From Theocolax elegans (lineage: Eukaryota > Arthropoda > Insecta > Hymenoptera > Cerocephalidae): 64,000 bases of DNA. The notes beneath the pieces are model-generated. The model was not told the DNA's origin, made no database searches, and worked only from the letters and a program-made list of their open reading frames with translations. The position numbers and the translations under genes were made by a program. Positions 23,910 to 35,429 of this stretch are shown here, piece after piece. The stretch's first letter is position 1. Each line of letters starts with the position of its first letter. Location: NCBI GenBank assembly GCA_026168455.1, contig CM047427.1, positions 16,691,201-16,755,200 of the forward strand, written 5' to 3'.

Positions 23910-24654
23910 CAAATATGTATATACGCAGGGATATACAAATCTCTCTTTTGCCTAATTGCTAATATTTTTTTTACTTTTGTGCTGTTTTTTGTGTACGTAA
24001 AAGAAATTATCTGCTTAATACATCGATCAGTCTCACAATCGTATTTTACTTCTTTCGTATGTAGGTATTTACTTATTTCATTATCAAATTTGTCTATTCA
24101 TATAATTGATGTGTCATTTTCAAGTTTGCACTCAGATTTTTAACATGACATAAGAAAAAAGTTTTTATATAAACTTTTTATACTGAGCTGCAGTCATTTT
24201 AAAATGCGTAATTTTTCGAATCTTTGAAACGTGCTAGTTTTCGTAAGGACCGTCGAAATAATCTACGTTGTGTGTTTGACGCATGAAGTAGGTGTAATTG
24301 TATTTGCACGTTACGGTGATTTGTGTTTATAACTTTGCACTCGTTTGTTTGCGATTTTTTTAGCATATGTAATATCAAACAGGTTGTAAAAAACATTAAA
24401 ACGTATAAAATGCATACAAAATTGCGCAAACGAATATCTAAAATCTCACTCTGCATTAAAAAAGAACAATTCGCGATATTTAAAAAAATGTGTAAAAAAT
24501 GCGTTAATAAAATAAATCAATATAATATCTTCATTGCTCTTAAAAAAAGGGTAAGTTTGAAATAAAAAAAAAATCATTCCCAAGCATTCATATCTCAAGT
24601 CACCTACATATTGATTAAATATTTCTGTGTATCTATATCTGCATGCGTACATCT

Positions 24655-24835
24655 AAACGCGCGACATCGGCAAAGCGACGTGGTGACGGTGATGGCTATA
24701 TTCTGTCTATTCTTACGCGTCTTACCCCCTCAATCTCTCTCGCGGTACCCAAGCTTGCATGGTATAGTTAGACTACCGCGCGGCTTGCTCGCGAATTTTT
24801 CCGATGTTCTCGCGAGTTTGCGCAAAGGTACTTGA
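24655..24835. promoter_or_regulatory. CpG-rich patch, possible promoter
   Basis: Contains GCGCGACATCGG, TCTCGCGGTACC, ACCGCGCGGCTTGCTCGCGA and TCTCGCGAG. The 74-codon plus ORF across it has no recognisable domain. Role unknown. Confidence 0.2.
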
Positions 24836-26623
24836 TTACCATTACAAGCTTTAAAAGAACATTTTTAATAGCTCGACAAACATTTTTTTATTTTTTCGAC
24901 TCAACTCAGGCTTAACTCAGGCGAAACAACTTCTTGTCATGAATTTTATTTTTAAATATATCTACAGAAATAATTAGTTTTACAACATGTCTGCATTAAA
25001 TTAAGTTCATAACTCTCGATTCATTGAATTAAAATATTGTTACGTGATTTTAATATTAATTTTTTCTTAAGTTCGTATTAAATTTTTAACCACAATGGTT
25101 AAAATCAATTTTTGTTATTGAATTAATTTCACTTTAAAAATGCATACAACTCATTGGACTCTATACCGAACATAAACCCGATAATATTTTAACAATTTTA
25201 ACGAATATGAGGGTAAAAAAGAAAATTAGTCTATATAGCAGATTCATTTAATTTCAACGAGTTTTTCAATTTTTTTTTAATACACAAGAATGAAACAAAA
25301 ATATTAAATATTAAAATATGGTTATTTCGACGTAAAAGTACAAATGAAAAAAGGCATTAAATTTTGAATTTTTATTTTACATAATTGTACTTCAACTTTG
25401 TGAATAGGATACGAGTGCTAGCACTCAATGCTACTGGACGCATTAAATCGATCTCATGCAAAATAAAAATTGTAAAGAACGAATGTGTAATATGTAAAAG
25501 ATAAATACTTGTGAAAACGTAATAACGATAATTAATCGGCAACATTTTAATACAATTACTAGCAACAGATATCTCGCTCGCTAACGCTCACTCGGGTGTA
25601 TTTTGATTGTGCTTTATTCAGATAAGTGCATTTAAAATAGATGCATTTAGTTTATTCGATTATTAAATTTTGAATTTTATATTCATTGTACAATGCGTAT
25701 TATTTTTAATTATTATTATTATATAATGTGTATTATTAAAATAGTCGTTACTCCAAACCGGAGAACCGCAAAACCGGAGAACGTCCGAAACGGGATCCTC
25801 CTTAATTTAATAAATAGAGGATATAGGATTAATTGTATATAATATTTGTAAGATATTTTTATTGCTCGAATTTCTTTTTTCGATGCAAGTTTTATGAAAG
25901 AAGTTTTTGAAACAAAACTTTTTCTAGGACTCTTTTTTAAAAACTTTTTCGAAAACTTTTTTTCAAAAACCGAATAACACAAATACCCAGGAACCCCTCA
26001 TGTGAAAAACACTTTGACATTATTATATTAAAGAAGGATTAATTTCGTAACGTCTTTTGAAGGGTCAGAAACCGGAGGCCTAATAGTATAATATTATCAT
26101 TATATTATTATATATTTCAGACAAATCGACCTATATGTATCGAGAAAACTTTAATCTACCATTTTATCAAAATATCGGTAACATAGGTCATTTTGGCCTG
26201 ACCTTAATAGAATTTATACGGGAATTATCTTTACAAAACTGTGTGTCATGTAAACTAACTATTTTGCAGCTGGGATGGGGGAAGGGATTCTATTTGAATG
26301 ATAGTATTGGCAAAATAATTTATATATGGTACACATAGATACAATTTTAATTGTAAAATTTCAACAAATTTAAGTATTTAAATAATAATTTTAAATACCT
26401 ATTTGTACGACATTGGATGTTAAAATTAGGTGCATGATCGGTGTATTTGACGAAAACTTGATATCCTTTTCTGTAGTCCAAATCCTGTTAAGCTGGGGGT
26501 TATTGTGATTGTTCTTGTACAGTTGATGGTACTGGTTCTGTAAAGTATATTTTTCCTTCCAGCGTTAGCCAACATATTAATGTTGTTATCCGACTCTTAC
26601 GGCGAGGACGTACTGGTAAGGTA

Positions 26624-27328
26624 TACACTCTAAACTCCAAATAGTAAAAATCGACGTTAGAAGAGGTAAAAAATAGGTTTTTCTCTTTTAATGAAGAGTA
26701 GATATTGCGATTTGCTATTTACGAAAAGATATGTATTTAAATGCCTAACCTTAAAATCGTTCGCTAAATGCGCCCGGAAAACTATGCAATGTTACCAAAG
26801 AAACTCTGACAAATATTTTATGTTTAAGTTTTAAGAATCATCATAATAAGTTTCTCATTTTTATATTTATACCAATTGAAGTCTGTTAGATTAGGCACCC
26901 GAAATTTTATAGCTTTCCAAAGAGTAATTATCTTATTTTATTCTTTGCAAAAGCGAGTTATATGCATTATTTGTTCTTTTAGATTATGTGCACAAAATTT
27001 GTTACTTTTTAAATAGTAAATATCTTTTACTCTTGTTTTACTTCTTTCCAATTAGTAATTTGTACTTTTTACTAGTTTAGATTTTGTTTCCAAAATTTTA
27101 TACTTTTCAAAGTAGTAAATATCTCTTTTTAGTATTTTCTAAATAGCAAATATTTGCGTTTACTCTTTCTAAAAGACAATTTTTGCATTTTGCTCTTTAC
27201 AATGAGTAAACTTAACGTTTTATCTTTTCGTATATAGCAAATCGTAATATCTACTCTTTATCAAAAGAGAAAAACTTATTTTTTACCACTTCTAACGTCG
27301 ATTTTTACTATGTGGGGTTTAGAGTGTA
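26624..27328. mobile_element. MITE with 108-bp terminal inverted repeats
   Basis: The left end CACTCTAAACTCCAAATAGT is inverted at the right end, where the complement is CACTCTAAACCCCACATAGT. The arms stay similar for about 108 bp to ACGAAAAGATA. TA flanks both ends. The H1 arm preserves the uninterrupted site GTAAGGTATACATTTCAAGA (inverted, near 36001-36020), proving the boundaries. The interior contains many CTTTT and AGTAAA runs but no gene. Confidence 0.85.
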
Positions 27329-27419
27329 CATTTCAAGAGTCATATTTTTTTGTAGCAAATCCGATTTTTTAACACTATAGTTCATTACATAGCGCAATAT
27401 ACGTCTTACCCGACTTATA

Positions 27420-27897
27420 GTAATTTGTTGATGACCTTCAGCGCACACATTTATTATGTTACGGCAATTTATGATATCAGATTTGTCATTCAGATTTTCA
27501 GCGCATGCTTATCTAATGATGCTGCAGCCGTTTTTAGCTTTTTGATTTGATTTTTAGAATTTTGTTACTTTCAGTGTTTCAAAAGTTTTATTATATATTT
27601 CATTTTTTAAATAATTCATATAATGAGTGTATATTTGTTGTATTTATTTACAATTTTTTAAGTTGCTGCCGGTTTACAACCATATTTAAACGATCTTCAG
27701 CGCAAACATTTATTAATTATTTTGTATATTTACTTTAATGTTTCAGTAGTATTAATATTTCAATGTTTTTTCTCATATTTCCATTTTTTAATTTTTTCTT
27801 ATACTTCATGTAATGAATACACATTTTTTTACTTATTCACAATGTGATATGTTGCAGCCGATTTTCAATCATATTTTAACGACTTTCAGCGCAAACA
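27420..27897 (-). repeat. Helitron tail tandem repeats, H2 part 1
   Basis: Units of about 190 bp carry TTCAGCGCAAACAT, TGTATATTTACTTTAATG, a C/T-rich run and GTTGCAGCCG. About 2.5 units are present. The array is cut at 27897/27898 by H1 and continues at 37268. Confidence 0.8.
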
Positions 27898-27914
27898 TCT
27901 TATATTATATTAAA

Positions 27915-27952
27915 GTGGATCGACTTTTGGTCTCCGGTTCTCCGGTTCTCCG
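27915..27952. repeat. Iteron-like GGTTCTCCGG repeats near the H1 5' end
   Basis: GGTCTCCGGTTCTCCGGTTCTCCG lies about 20 nt inside the 5' TC end as three partial copies of one motif. The same motif, in the same orientation relative to the element, occurs at 25750-25785 in the H2 3' arm. It could be a Rep-binding site, by inference only. Confidence 0.35.
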
Positions 27953-27989
27953 ATTTTTTAAAAATGCATTTTTATAGTTTCAAAGTTTT

Positions 27990-28222
27990 ATTTTAATTGG
28001 ACTTTACACTTTTGGGCCTTACATTTTTTGGACCTTACATTTTTGGGCCTTATAAATTTTGGGCCTTACATTACTGGCAACGGAATTGTAAAGTTTTATT
28101 TTAATTGGACTTTACAATTTTAGGCCTTACATTTTGAGCCTTACATTTTTGTCCTCATAAATTTTGGGCCTTACATTTTTGGGCCTTATAAATTTTGGGC
28201 CTTACATTTTTGGGCCTTATAG
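27990..28222. repeat. GGGCCTTACATTTTT minisatellite in the H1 leader
   Basis: About 14 degenerate copies of a 15-18-bp unit (GGGCCTTACATTTTT, GGGCCTTATAAATTTT), with a second-order duplication around TTTTATTTTAATTGGACTTT at about 27985 and 28096. Non-coding. Confidence 0.75.
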
Positions 28223-28996
28223 TTCTTTTAAATAAATAGATATCAAATACTATGTCGATATTATTACCAGAAAATTATCTTAATAACAATAATTAAAATA
28301 ACATTTGATTACGTAATTAAAATTAATAAAATTTCAACACTGGAACATACAATAAATCAAATTAATTTTTATTGTTTATTTTACAAACTTATTTTTGCAA
28401 AAATTTCAAATTACAATTATTATGTTATCAAATTAAATTACAATTATTATGTTACAATTGTACTCTATTCACTTGTATATTTCATAAGATATATTTTTTT
28501 CAATATATCGTTTTTATTGTTTATATAATTTATAAATTCAGCAAGTATTCATCGAAATCATCTTTAACAGCAAAATTAAATCATATCATTAAATATTAAA
28601 TGTATAATTAATTAAACATTAGATAAAATATTGAAATAAATATTACTGTTTTTAAAATGCCATTTAGAAGATTTATATCCAATATGCATATTGTCACATA
28701 TTATTGATATTATATATGTTATATCTGTAACAAAAACATTTTTATTATTAATTATAAATAAATTGACAAAGTCAAAACTATACCTTTTAACTTAATCATT
28801 AAGAAATACTACTGCATTTTTGATTATTTCGATAGTCTTAATAAACTAATCAGGATACTGAAATACAAAAAGACTTATTATATTTCAAACAATAATAATT
28901 TCAAATGAAAATTAGATAATTTTATAATATACCTTGTGACTTTAATCGTATGGAATGCCATTAGGAATATAATATTTTATTGATATAATATTAATT

Positions 28997-29490
28997 GGAA
29001 TGCTGCTGCCGTTTGTTAGTTTTATTCAGCGCTGCATTCATTGGAATGCTGTTGCCCTTTGTTTTTTTTTATTCAGCGCTGCATTTATTGGAATTATGAG
29101 TGTCAAACTACTAGCAAAGAATTTGTGCAAATATTGGCCCATTAGATGGAAAGTTTGGCCCTCTTTGTGCAAAGGTTGGCCCAGATTCTTTAAATGTTGG
29201 CCCATTTGCAGAAAAGATTATTACAACATATTATTTACAACATATTATTATTGCAATATTAAATATTATCAACGCAATTAAGTGCGCCTTAATTTAAGAA
29301 ATTGCATGTGAAAAACAATTTTTTACTGGTTGAAAAATTTATTCCATAATCAATACAAAATGTTCCTAAATTGGCCAAAAGTGGGCTAAAGTTTGCCAAA
29401 ACTGGAAAAATGTTCCAAATATTTCAATGTTGGTAAACATCGGCCCACTTTTGGCGCAAGTTGGCCCACTTTTAGCATACTTTGGAGCAT
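28997..29490. repeat. Further short tandem repeats in the H1 leader
   Basis: A 55-bp unit with TTATTCAGCGCTGCATT and ATTGGAATGCTG is duplicated at 28997-29094. TTGGCCC recurs at about 22-bp spacing at 29130-29205. Inverted GGCCAAAAGTGGGC / GGCCCACTTTTGGC elements lie at 29370-29480. The 93-codon ORF here is a by-product of the repeats. 28223-28996 is AT-rich with no feature. Confidence 0.6.
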
Positions 29491-29782
29491 TTTCATCGAA
29501 AATGTATTTCCACTAGGGTATGTATAATATTAGTATTTATAAAATATTAAATTCATATTAACTATATTTCATTCATTACATTGAAGCTATTTTCTTATAA
29601 ACACTGTTTTCTAATAATTTATATTTTATTTTTTTCAGCTTTATAAAAAAAAATTAATAAAAAATTTAAAATAATCGTTTAGAAAAATAAAAAAAATTAT
29701 AATTATTATTAAACAATTGAAACAAATTATTAATATTATTTTTATAATTGTGAATCATTTTGTAAAATAAACCATTTTTATA

Positions 29783-30460
29783 ATGGGTTTGACGGAAATA
29801 AAAATATTAGTTGTAAAAACGATTGAACCATATAGCGACGATGCTTCAATGTTAAATGATGAACACATATTAGAATTTAATAACATCCTTAAATCATGTA
29901 CACCATTCAATATGCAAACAACTCTTTTAGTTCAAAAACAATATAATATTAACTCAGTTCAAATGAATAATGAATACATTCAATTGTTATTTTCTGGAAA
30001 ATATGAAAAAGGTCATTGGATTTGTATGTATTACAATAATAGAACGATACACATTTATGATAGTTTAAATGCTAAATATTTGCAAAATGAACATAAGGTA
30101 TACATCAACAGATTATTTCCAGATAGTCTACAATTAAAAATTGTTTTTGAAACAGTGCAATTTCAAACCAATAGTTATGATTGTGGAATTTTCGCGACAG
30201 CTTTTGCTGTCTCTATTGTATTTAATTTATGCCCATGCAGTTTAAACTATGATATTTCCCAAATGCGTTCACATTTACTAAAAATATACGAAACACGTAG
30301 TATTACGATGTTTCCAATTTTACAAAATATAAACTATAATATTTCAACAATACCAATCAAAAGATACATGATTCATATTTGTTGTATTGATGAAAAAAAA
30401 ATTGAATTTCAATGTAGCAGAAATATAAATAATAGAATAAAATTTTCAACAGAAATTTAA
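29783..30460 (+). pseudogene. H1 Ulp1-type cysteine protease domain
   Basis: This is the N-terminal 225 codons of the Helitron polyprotein, starting MGLTE. The C48/Ulp1 pattern is visible: His78 in GHWI, Asp93 in IYDSLN, Gln at 126/128 in VQFQ and Cys134 in SYDCGIFA. The residues are intact here. C48 enzymes cleave SUMO-type substrates; the target here is unknown, and self-processing of the polyprotein is one possibility. A frameshift near 30440 breaks the link to the next segment (NFQQKFKSEQQ). Minus-strand copies at 56426-56905 and 51149-51559 share the same start. In copy D (49262-49516) the domain reads on into the linker, so the ancestral protein was a fusion. Confidence 0.75.
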
Positions 30461-31260
30461 ATCTGAACAACAAACAATAATGAATTTATATAATAAAGAT
30501 ATAATCATTTCCGTTGATTCTATTACCCCAATGGAAATAGGCTATGAAATACCAACTTATAGTTCATTTTATCAAAAAAATAAAAATAAACAATTTAATG
30601 ATATAGAAATAAAACGGCTAAAAATAAAACAGCAAACTATGATAAAAAGGCAAACAATTAGCTGTATCGATATAAAAAATGAACGAGAAAAAGAAGCGTT
30701 CCATAAAAAAGAAGCTTATATGAGGAGTAAAGATAGTAATGACGGCAAAATAGAAGAAAAAAAATAAAGAGAAAACAGCAAACCATGATGAAAAGACAAA
30801 AATAAATAGTGACGAAATAAAAAATGAACGAGAAAAAGAAGCATTACGAAAAAAGAAGCTTATGTAAATAATAAAAATAGCAACGACGGCAAAATAGAAG
30901 AAAAAAAAATAAAGAGAAAACAGCAAACCATGATGAAAAGACAAAAAATGAATGGTGACGAAATAAAAAATGAACGAGAAAAGAAGCATTACGAAAAAAA
31001 GAAGCTTATGTGAAAAGTAAAAATAGTAATGCCGACAAAATAGAAGAAAAAAAAAATAAAGAGAAAACAGCAAACCATGATGAAAAGACAAAAAATAAAT
31101 CGTGACGAAATAAAAAATGAACGAGAAAAAGAAGCATTACAAAAACAACATATTTATTATAATGAAAATACTGATCAATGTAAAAAAAATGAAAAGAAAA
31201 AATTAAATGGCAAAATATTAAACGAAAGTAGAAAAAATGATATCGATAAATTAGTATAAA
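30440..31260 (+). repeat. H1 Lys-rich linker with 146-bp coding repeats
   Basis: After IIISVDSITPMEIGYEI come four tandem copies of a 146-147-bp unit (repeat starts near 30632, 30778, 30923 and 31070) encoding about 49 residues: KRQQTMMKRQK, DEIKNEREKEALRKKEAY, KSKNSNDGKIEEK. The segment is highly charged and coiled-coil-like. Single-nt indels disrupt the frame within and between repeats. The H2 copy at 55244-56425 has about two units. Confidence 0.75.
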
Positions 31261-31291
31261 ACCATTTACAAAAAAATTTAAAAAGACGCAT

Positions 31292-31786
31292 ATGTATAAA
31301 AATGACAAAGACATGGAAATACCAATCATATTGCTTAAAAAATTAAAAATTGATGAAGGAAAATTTTTTAACGTATATGATAAACCAATTAATACCAAAA
31401 AAGGTATAAATTATAAAGAATTAAATAAACGTATTTTAATTAAAAATGAACAAAATGTAAAATTAGTAAGTAAATCCAAAATAATAGGTCGAATAGCAAA
31501 TGTAGATTTTGATGAAAAAATAATTATTGAAAACAATTTAGGTTATATGTCTGAAACTTGTAAACATTGTAATACTAAACATTTTGTTTTTGAATATACA
31601 CTAGGTAAAGAATTTTCTAATTGTTGTCACAAAGGAAACGTAGACTTACCGAAAATGCCTCCCTATCCGGAAGAATTAAAGCAATTAGCTACAGGAATAT
31701 CGGAAGATAGTATTAATTTTCGCAAAAATATTCGGCTATATAATAATGCGTTAGCTTTTGCAAGCTTTGGCAATTGTATGTTCTAG
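31292..31786 (+). pseudogene. H1 Cys/His region before Rep
   Basis: Encodes MEIPIILLKKLKI, then LGYMSETCKHCNTKHFVFEY and FSNCCHKGNV, a C-x2-C...CC-H arrangement probably binding zinc. LYNNALAFASFG is typical of the conserved region ahead of the Helitron Rep domain. It is cut by a deletion of about 130 bp after FASFG relative to the H2 copies (which continue GANYDKLSSSGPQI). The frame then resumes at 31780 with LDNELAAAERKSF, with a further small deletion near 31935-31960. Confidence 0.65.
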
Positions 31787-32002
31787 ATAATGAATTAGCT
31801 GCAGCTGAAAGAAAAAGTTTTAAAAATAATTTAGATACAAAATTAGAATTGTCAAGTAAATTAGATCGCTTAATTAGAAATGTTAATCCTTATGCTAAAG
31901 CTTATAAAATGATGTATGAGGTAGAAAAAGAAAAATTAGAATATTAGAAGAAAAATTAGATAAAAATACATCTATAATGAAGCTACTTGTAATGAAGTAG
32001 TA

Positions 32003-33256
32003 ATGGTATTTGTAGGAAAAAATGGACTGCCTACTTCAGAGCGGGATATAGTTATATATTCAAAATATGACAATCCAATTAGTATTCCTTTAATAAGTAA
32101 ACACACTGATCCAATGACATACCCACTTATTTATCCAAATGGAGGATATGGATGGATGCCTAATATGAAATGCAAATATAAAAAAAACAATATTTCATGT
32201 TTGCAATTTTATAATTACAGACTTTCTATGAGAAATGGATTTAATCCATACCTTAATATGGGAAAAGTTTCTCAACAGTTTACAATTGATGCATTTGTAA
32301 AAGTTGAACAATCAAGATTATATTTTGTAAAGAAAAACCAAGATATTTTAAGAAGCGATTATTATAAAGGCGTAATGGATTATTTACACAAGAAAAAAGA
32401 ATCTGAAAATATAAAAATTGGAAAAATGTTTATTTTGCCATCAAATTTTGTTGGAAGTTCAAGATTCCTAAAACAAAATTACATTGACTCAATGAGTATA
32501 GTAAATCGTTACGGAAAACCTGACTTATTTATAACAATGACATGTAATCCAAACTGAAAAGAAATAACTGAACATTTAAAAAAATATGAAACTGTAATTG
32601 ATAGACCAGATTTAGTATTTAAGGTATTTCATCAAAAAATAAAAGAATTTAAAGAATTGGTAATTAAGCAAGGTGTTTTAGGAAATTGTATCGCCTACAC
32701 TTATGTTATCGAATTTCAAAAACGTGGACTTCCTCACATGCATATGCTATAATTTTTAGATAAAAATTATAAAATTAATACTCCCGAAAAAGTAGATGAA
32801 CTCATAAACGCAGAAATTCCAAACGAAGATATCTATCCACGGTTGTATAATATTGTAAAACAGTTTATGATTCATGGACCCTGTGGAGAGCAAAACATGA
32901 GTTCACCTTGCATGAGTAAAGACACAAAAAAATGTAAGAAAAATTTTCCAAAAAAATTTAATAACAAAACAACTTTTAATTCATCAGGATATCCATTATA
33001 TATAAGAAGAAATGATATCAAAAAAATCAATTATAAAGGTAAATACCACAATAGAATAGCTGATAATCGGTTTGTTGTTTCGTATAATCCTTATTTATTG
33101 TTAAAATTTAATTGTCACATTAATGTCGAAGTATGCTCAACAGTCCAATGTATAAAATACTTATTTAAATAGTGTTATAAAGGACATGACTGTGCGAACA
33201 TAGAAATACGTGACACAGGTATCAGATCAAAAGACAGTTCTAATTTAACTCATGAT
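32003..33256 (+). pseudogene. H1 Rep (HUH endonuclease) domain
   Basis: Contains TYPLIYPNGGYGWMPN, FYNYRLSMRNGFNPYL, FILPSNFVGSSRFLKQNY and ITMTCNPN, then the HUH motif in KRGLPHMHML and the tyrosine region QCIKYLFK-CYKGHD. Nonsense codons are TGA at 32555, TAA at 32750 and TAG at 33170; the last replaces the second Tyr of the YLFKY motif present in H2. The Rep domain nicks and ligates DNA in rolling-circle transposition. Apart from three point nonsense changes the reading frame is well kept, so decay is recent. Confidence 0.75.
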
Positions 33257-33299
33257 AAAGATATTGAAAGCAATGAATATAATACTATTAGAATACCCT

Positions 33300-35105
33300 C
33301 TACACGAACTTTCACATACCATAATAAGATTAGCTATTCACAATGAAGATGAACAAGAAGTGTATTTTAAAGAAGGAAAAGAAACAGAAATTTAAAAAAA
33401 AATGTAGAAACGACATTAACAGCATACTTAAAATTAAATCAAATCGATTCTGATGCACGAAATTATTTATATTCCGAAATACCATTAAATTATGTAGTTG
33501 ATAATAATTCAAAAACATGGAATAAAAGAAAAAAAAACAAAAAAACCTGTATTAAGCAGAATGTATTTAGTGAATCCAAAGGATCGAAAATGATATTTTA
33601 TAAGATTATTACTTTTACATGTCAAAGGAGTATCATCATTTCAGGATTTACGTACTGTCGATGATATAATTTATTCTACATTTTATGAAGCTTCTATAGC
33701 TAGATATTTGGTTAATGAAGATAAAGAATGGGACAGATGTTTGGAAGAAGCAACACAATGACACTTTCCTACTGCTCTTTGTGAATTTTTTGCATATATT
33801 TGTATTTTTCACAATCCTATTAATGCAAGAGATTTGTACGAAAAATAGAAACACTTTTTTTACCACCCAAAATATGAACAAAATGCTGATGAAAACCTAG
33901 CATTAAACATTATTGATAAGAACCTACAATTGAATGGATATTTTTTAAATAATTTTAATTTACCCGTTATATCTACATTTATAGAAGATTATGCTGATAA
34001 ATCAACAACACATAACAAAAGTTGCACATTTACTGAAATAAACGTCAAAGTAAATTCTTTAAAAAATCGTAACAAAGACATTTTCGATACTATCCTGCAA
34101 CATTTAAAAATTGAAGACAAAAAAAGCTTTTTTATTGATGGACCAGGAGGAAGTGAGAAAAGCTGTTTACTTAATGTTCTAATAGACTATCTTAAATTCT
34201 CAAACATTTCATTTTCATGTGTTGCTTGGACAGGGATTGCAGCAAATTTATTACATAACGGGAAAACAGTACACACAACATTTAAACTACCACTTAATAT
34301 CACAGAATGTACTATATGTAATATTAAATCTAATTCAATAGATGGTAAAAATTTAAAAGAAGTTCAAATTATAATATGGGATGAAATATCTACGACATCG
34401 AAATTTTTGGAAACGAAATAAAAATAAATGATAAAGATTTAAATGATAAAGTTATATTAGCCTTCACCAACAACGACGTAATTGAAATAAATAATAAAAT
34501 TTTGGCTATAATGGAAGGGCAAATTATTGAATACTTAAGTGTAGATACAGCAGAAGATGATAATGGAGAAAACTTAGATGTCATGTAACCTACAGAATTT
34601 CTTAATTCCCTTACACCTAATGGACTTCCTCTACATAAATTACAATTAAAAGTAGGTGCAATAGTAATTCTTCTAAGAAATTTAAATGTGTTATGAAGGT
34701 CTTTGTAATGGAACAAGATTATTAGTAACAAAACTTATGAAACATTTAATTAAAGCAGAAATTATAAGCGGAAAAAAAATTGGAAAATTAGTTTTAATAC
34801 CAAGAATCACTTTGTCACCATCTAAAGAAGATATACCATTCAACATGCGCAGAAAACAATTTCCCATTCGATTAGGTTTTGCAATGACTATTAACAAATC
34901 ACAAGGACAGTCATACAAACAAGTTGGTATCTATTTACCATCTCCAATTTTTAGCCATGGTCAATTATACGTAGCTCTTTCAAGAGCTAAAAGTAGAAAA
35001 AATTTAAAAATATTACTGTTAAACAATGCAAAAATAGAAAATGATACATTAAAAAATCAACACAAAATTTACACTAACAATATAGTGTTTAAAACAGTAT
35101 TGTAA
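33300..35105 (+). pseudogene. H1 Pif1-like SF1 helicase domain
   Basis: The linker region 33300-33910 carries frameshifts. The helicase begins near 34080. The Walker A motif reads GPGGSEKS, where H2 has GPGGSGKS. WTGIAANLLHNGKTVHTTFKLPL, IIIWDEIS (Walker B-like) and the C-terminal block (FAMTINKSQGQSY, GQLYVALSRA) are present. A deletion of about 300 bp after DEISTTSK removes the middle of the domain. A TAA at 34586-34588 and a slip near 34687 add damage. The last 139 codons are clean and end in TAA. In an active Helitron this part unwinds the strand during rolling-circle transfer. Confidence 0.75.
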
Positions 35106-35109
35106 ATGT

Positions 35110-35420
35110 GTAGACGAAAATTTATACACATTTTATATAAATTTTATAAATAAATAAAAATGGAAGTATGAAAAAAAACATTAAAATATTACAACTATTG
35201 AATGATTAAAGTGAATATGCAAAATAATTAACAATTGTTTGCGCTGAAAATCATTAAAATACAATTGAAAATCGGCTGCAACATATCATATTGTAAATGA
35301 CAAATCATTACATTAGTTATAATAAATAAAAAAATGAAATATAAGAAAAATCCATTGAAATATTACTACTACTGAATCATTAAAATAAATATGCAAAATA
35401 ATTGATAATAGCCTGCCGTT
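35110..35420 (+). repeat. Helitron tail tandem repeats, H1
   Basis: Two degenerate units of the 190-bp tail repeat directly after the stop codon, in the opposite orientation to those at 27420 and 37268 because H1 and H2 are opposed. GTTTGCGCTGAAAATC and ATCGGCTGCAACATATCA mark the units. Confidence 0.75.
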
Positions 35421-35429
35421 CGACAAAAC

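Larger units (their letters stand above)
21944..25558. other. Gene-free stretch with CpG-rich patches
   Basis: No ORF with domain content. It contains CpG-rich patches at 22680-22760 and 24655-24835, a (CT)n tract at 22937-22957 and a TA/GA microsatellite at 23855-23905. The remainder is AT-rich unique-looking sequence. Confidence 0.5.
25559..27897 (-). mobile_element. Helitron H2, 3'-terminal part
   Basis: Read on the minus strand this part ends ...TATCTGTTGCTAG with CTAG at 25562-25559 followed by T, the canonical Helitron 3' end. The terminal 75 bp and interior blocks (26330-26620, 27329-27350) match the 3' arm of Helitron H1 (35900-37267) in inverted orientation at roughly 80-90%. It includes tail repeats at 27420-27897 and a nested MITE at 26624-27328. 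It is separated from the rest of H2 (37268 onward) by the H1 insertion. The canonical hairpin near the 3' end is not evident. Confidence 0.75.

Noticed and set aside
25719..25982. 87-codon Lys/Phe-rich minus ORF in the H2 3' arm
   Set aside because: Low-complexity sequence in a non-coding arm, not kept in the H1 arm.
30618..31398. Long minus-strand Phe/Ser-rich ORFs opposite the Helitron linker
   Set aside because: They are shadows of the Lys-rich repeat read on the other strand, and the sense strand has homologous copies elsewhere in frame.
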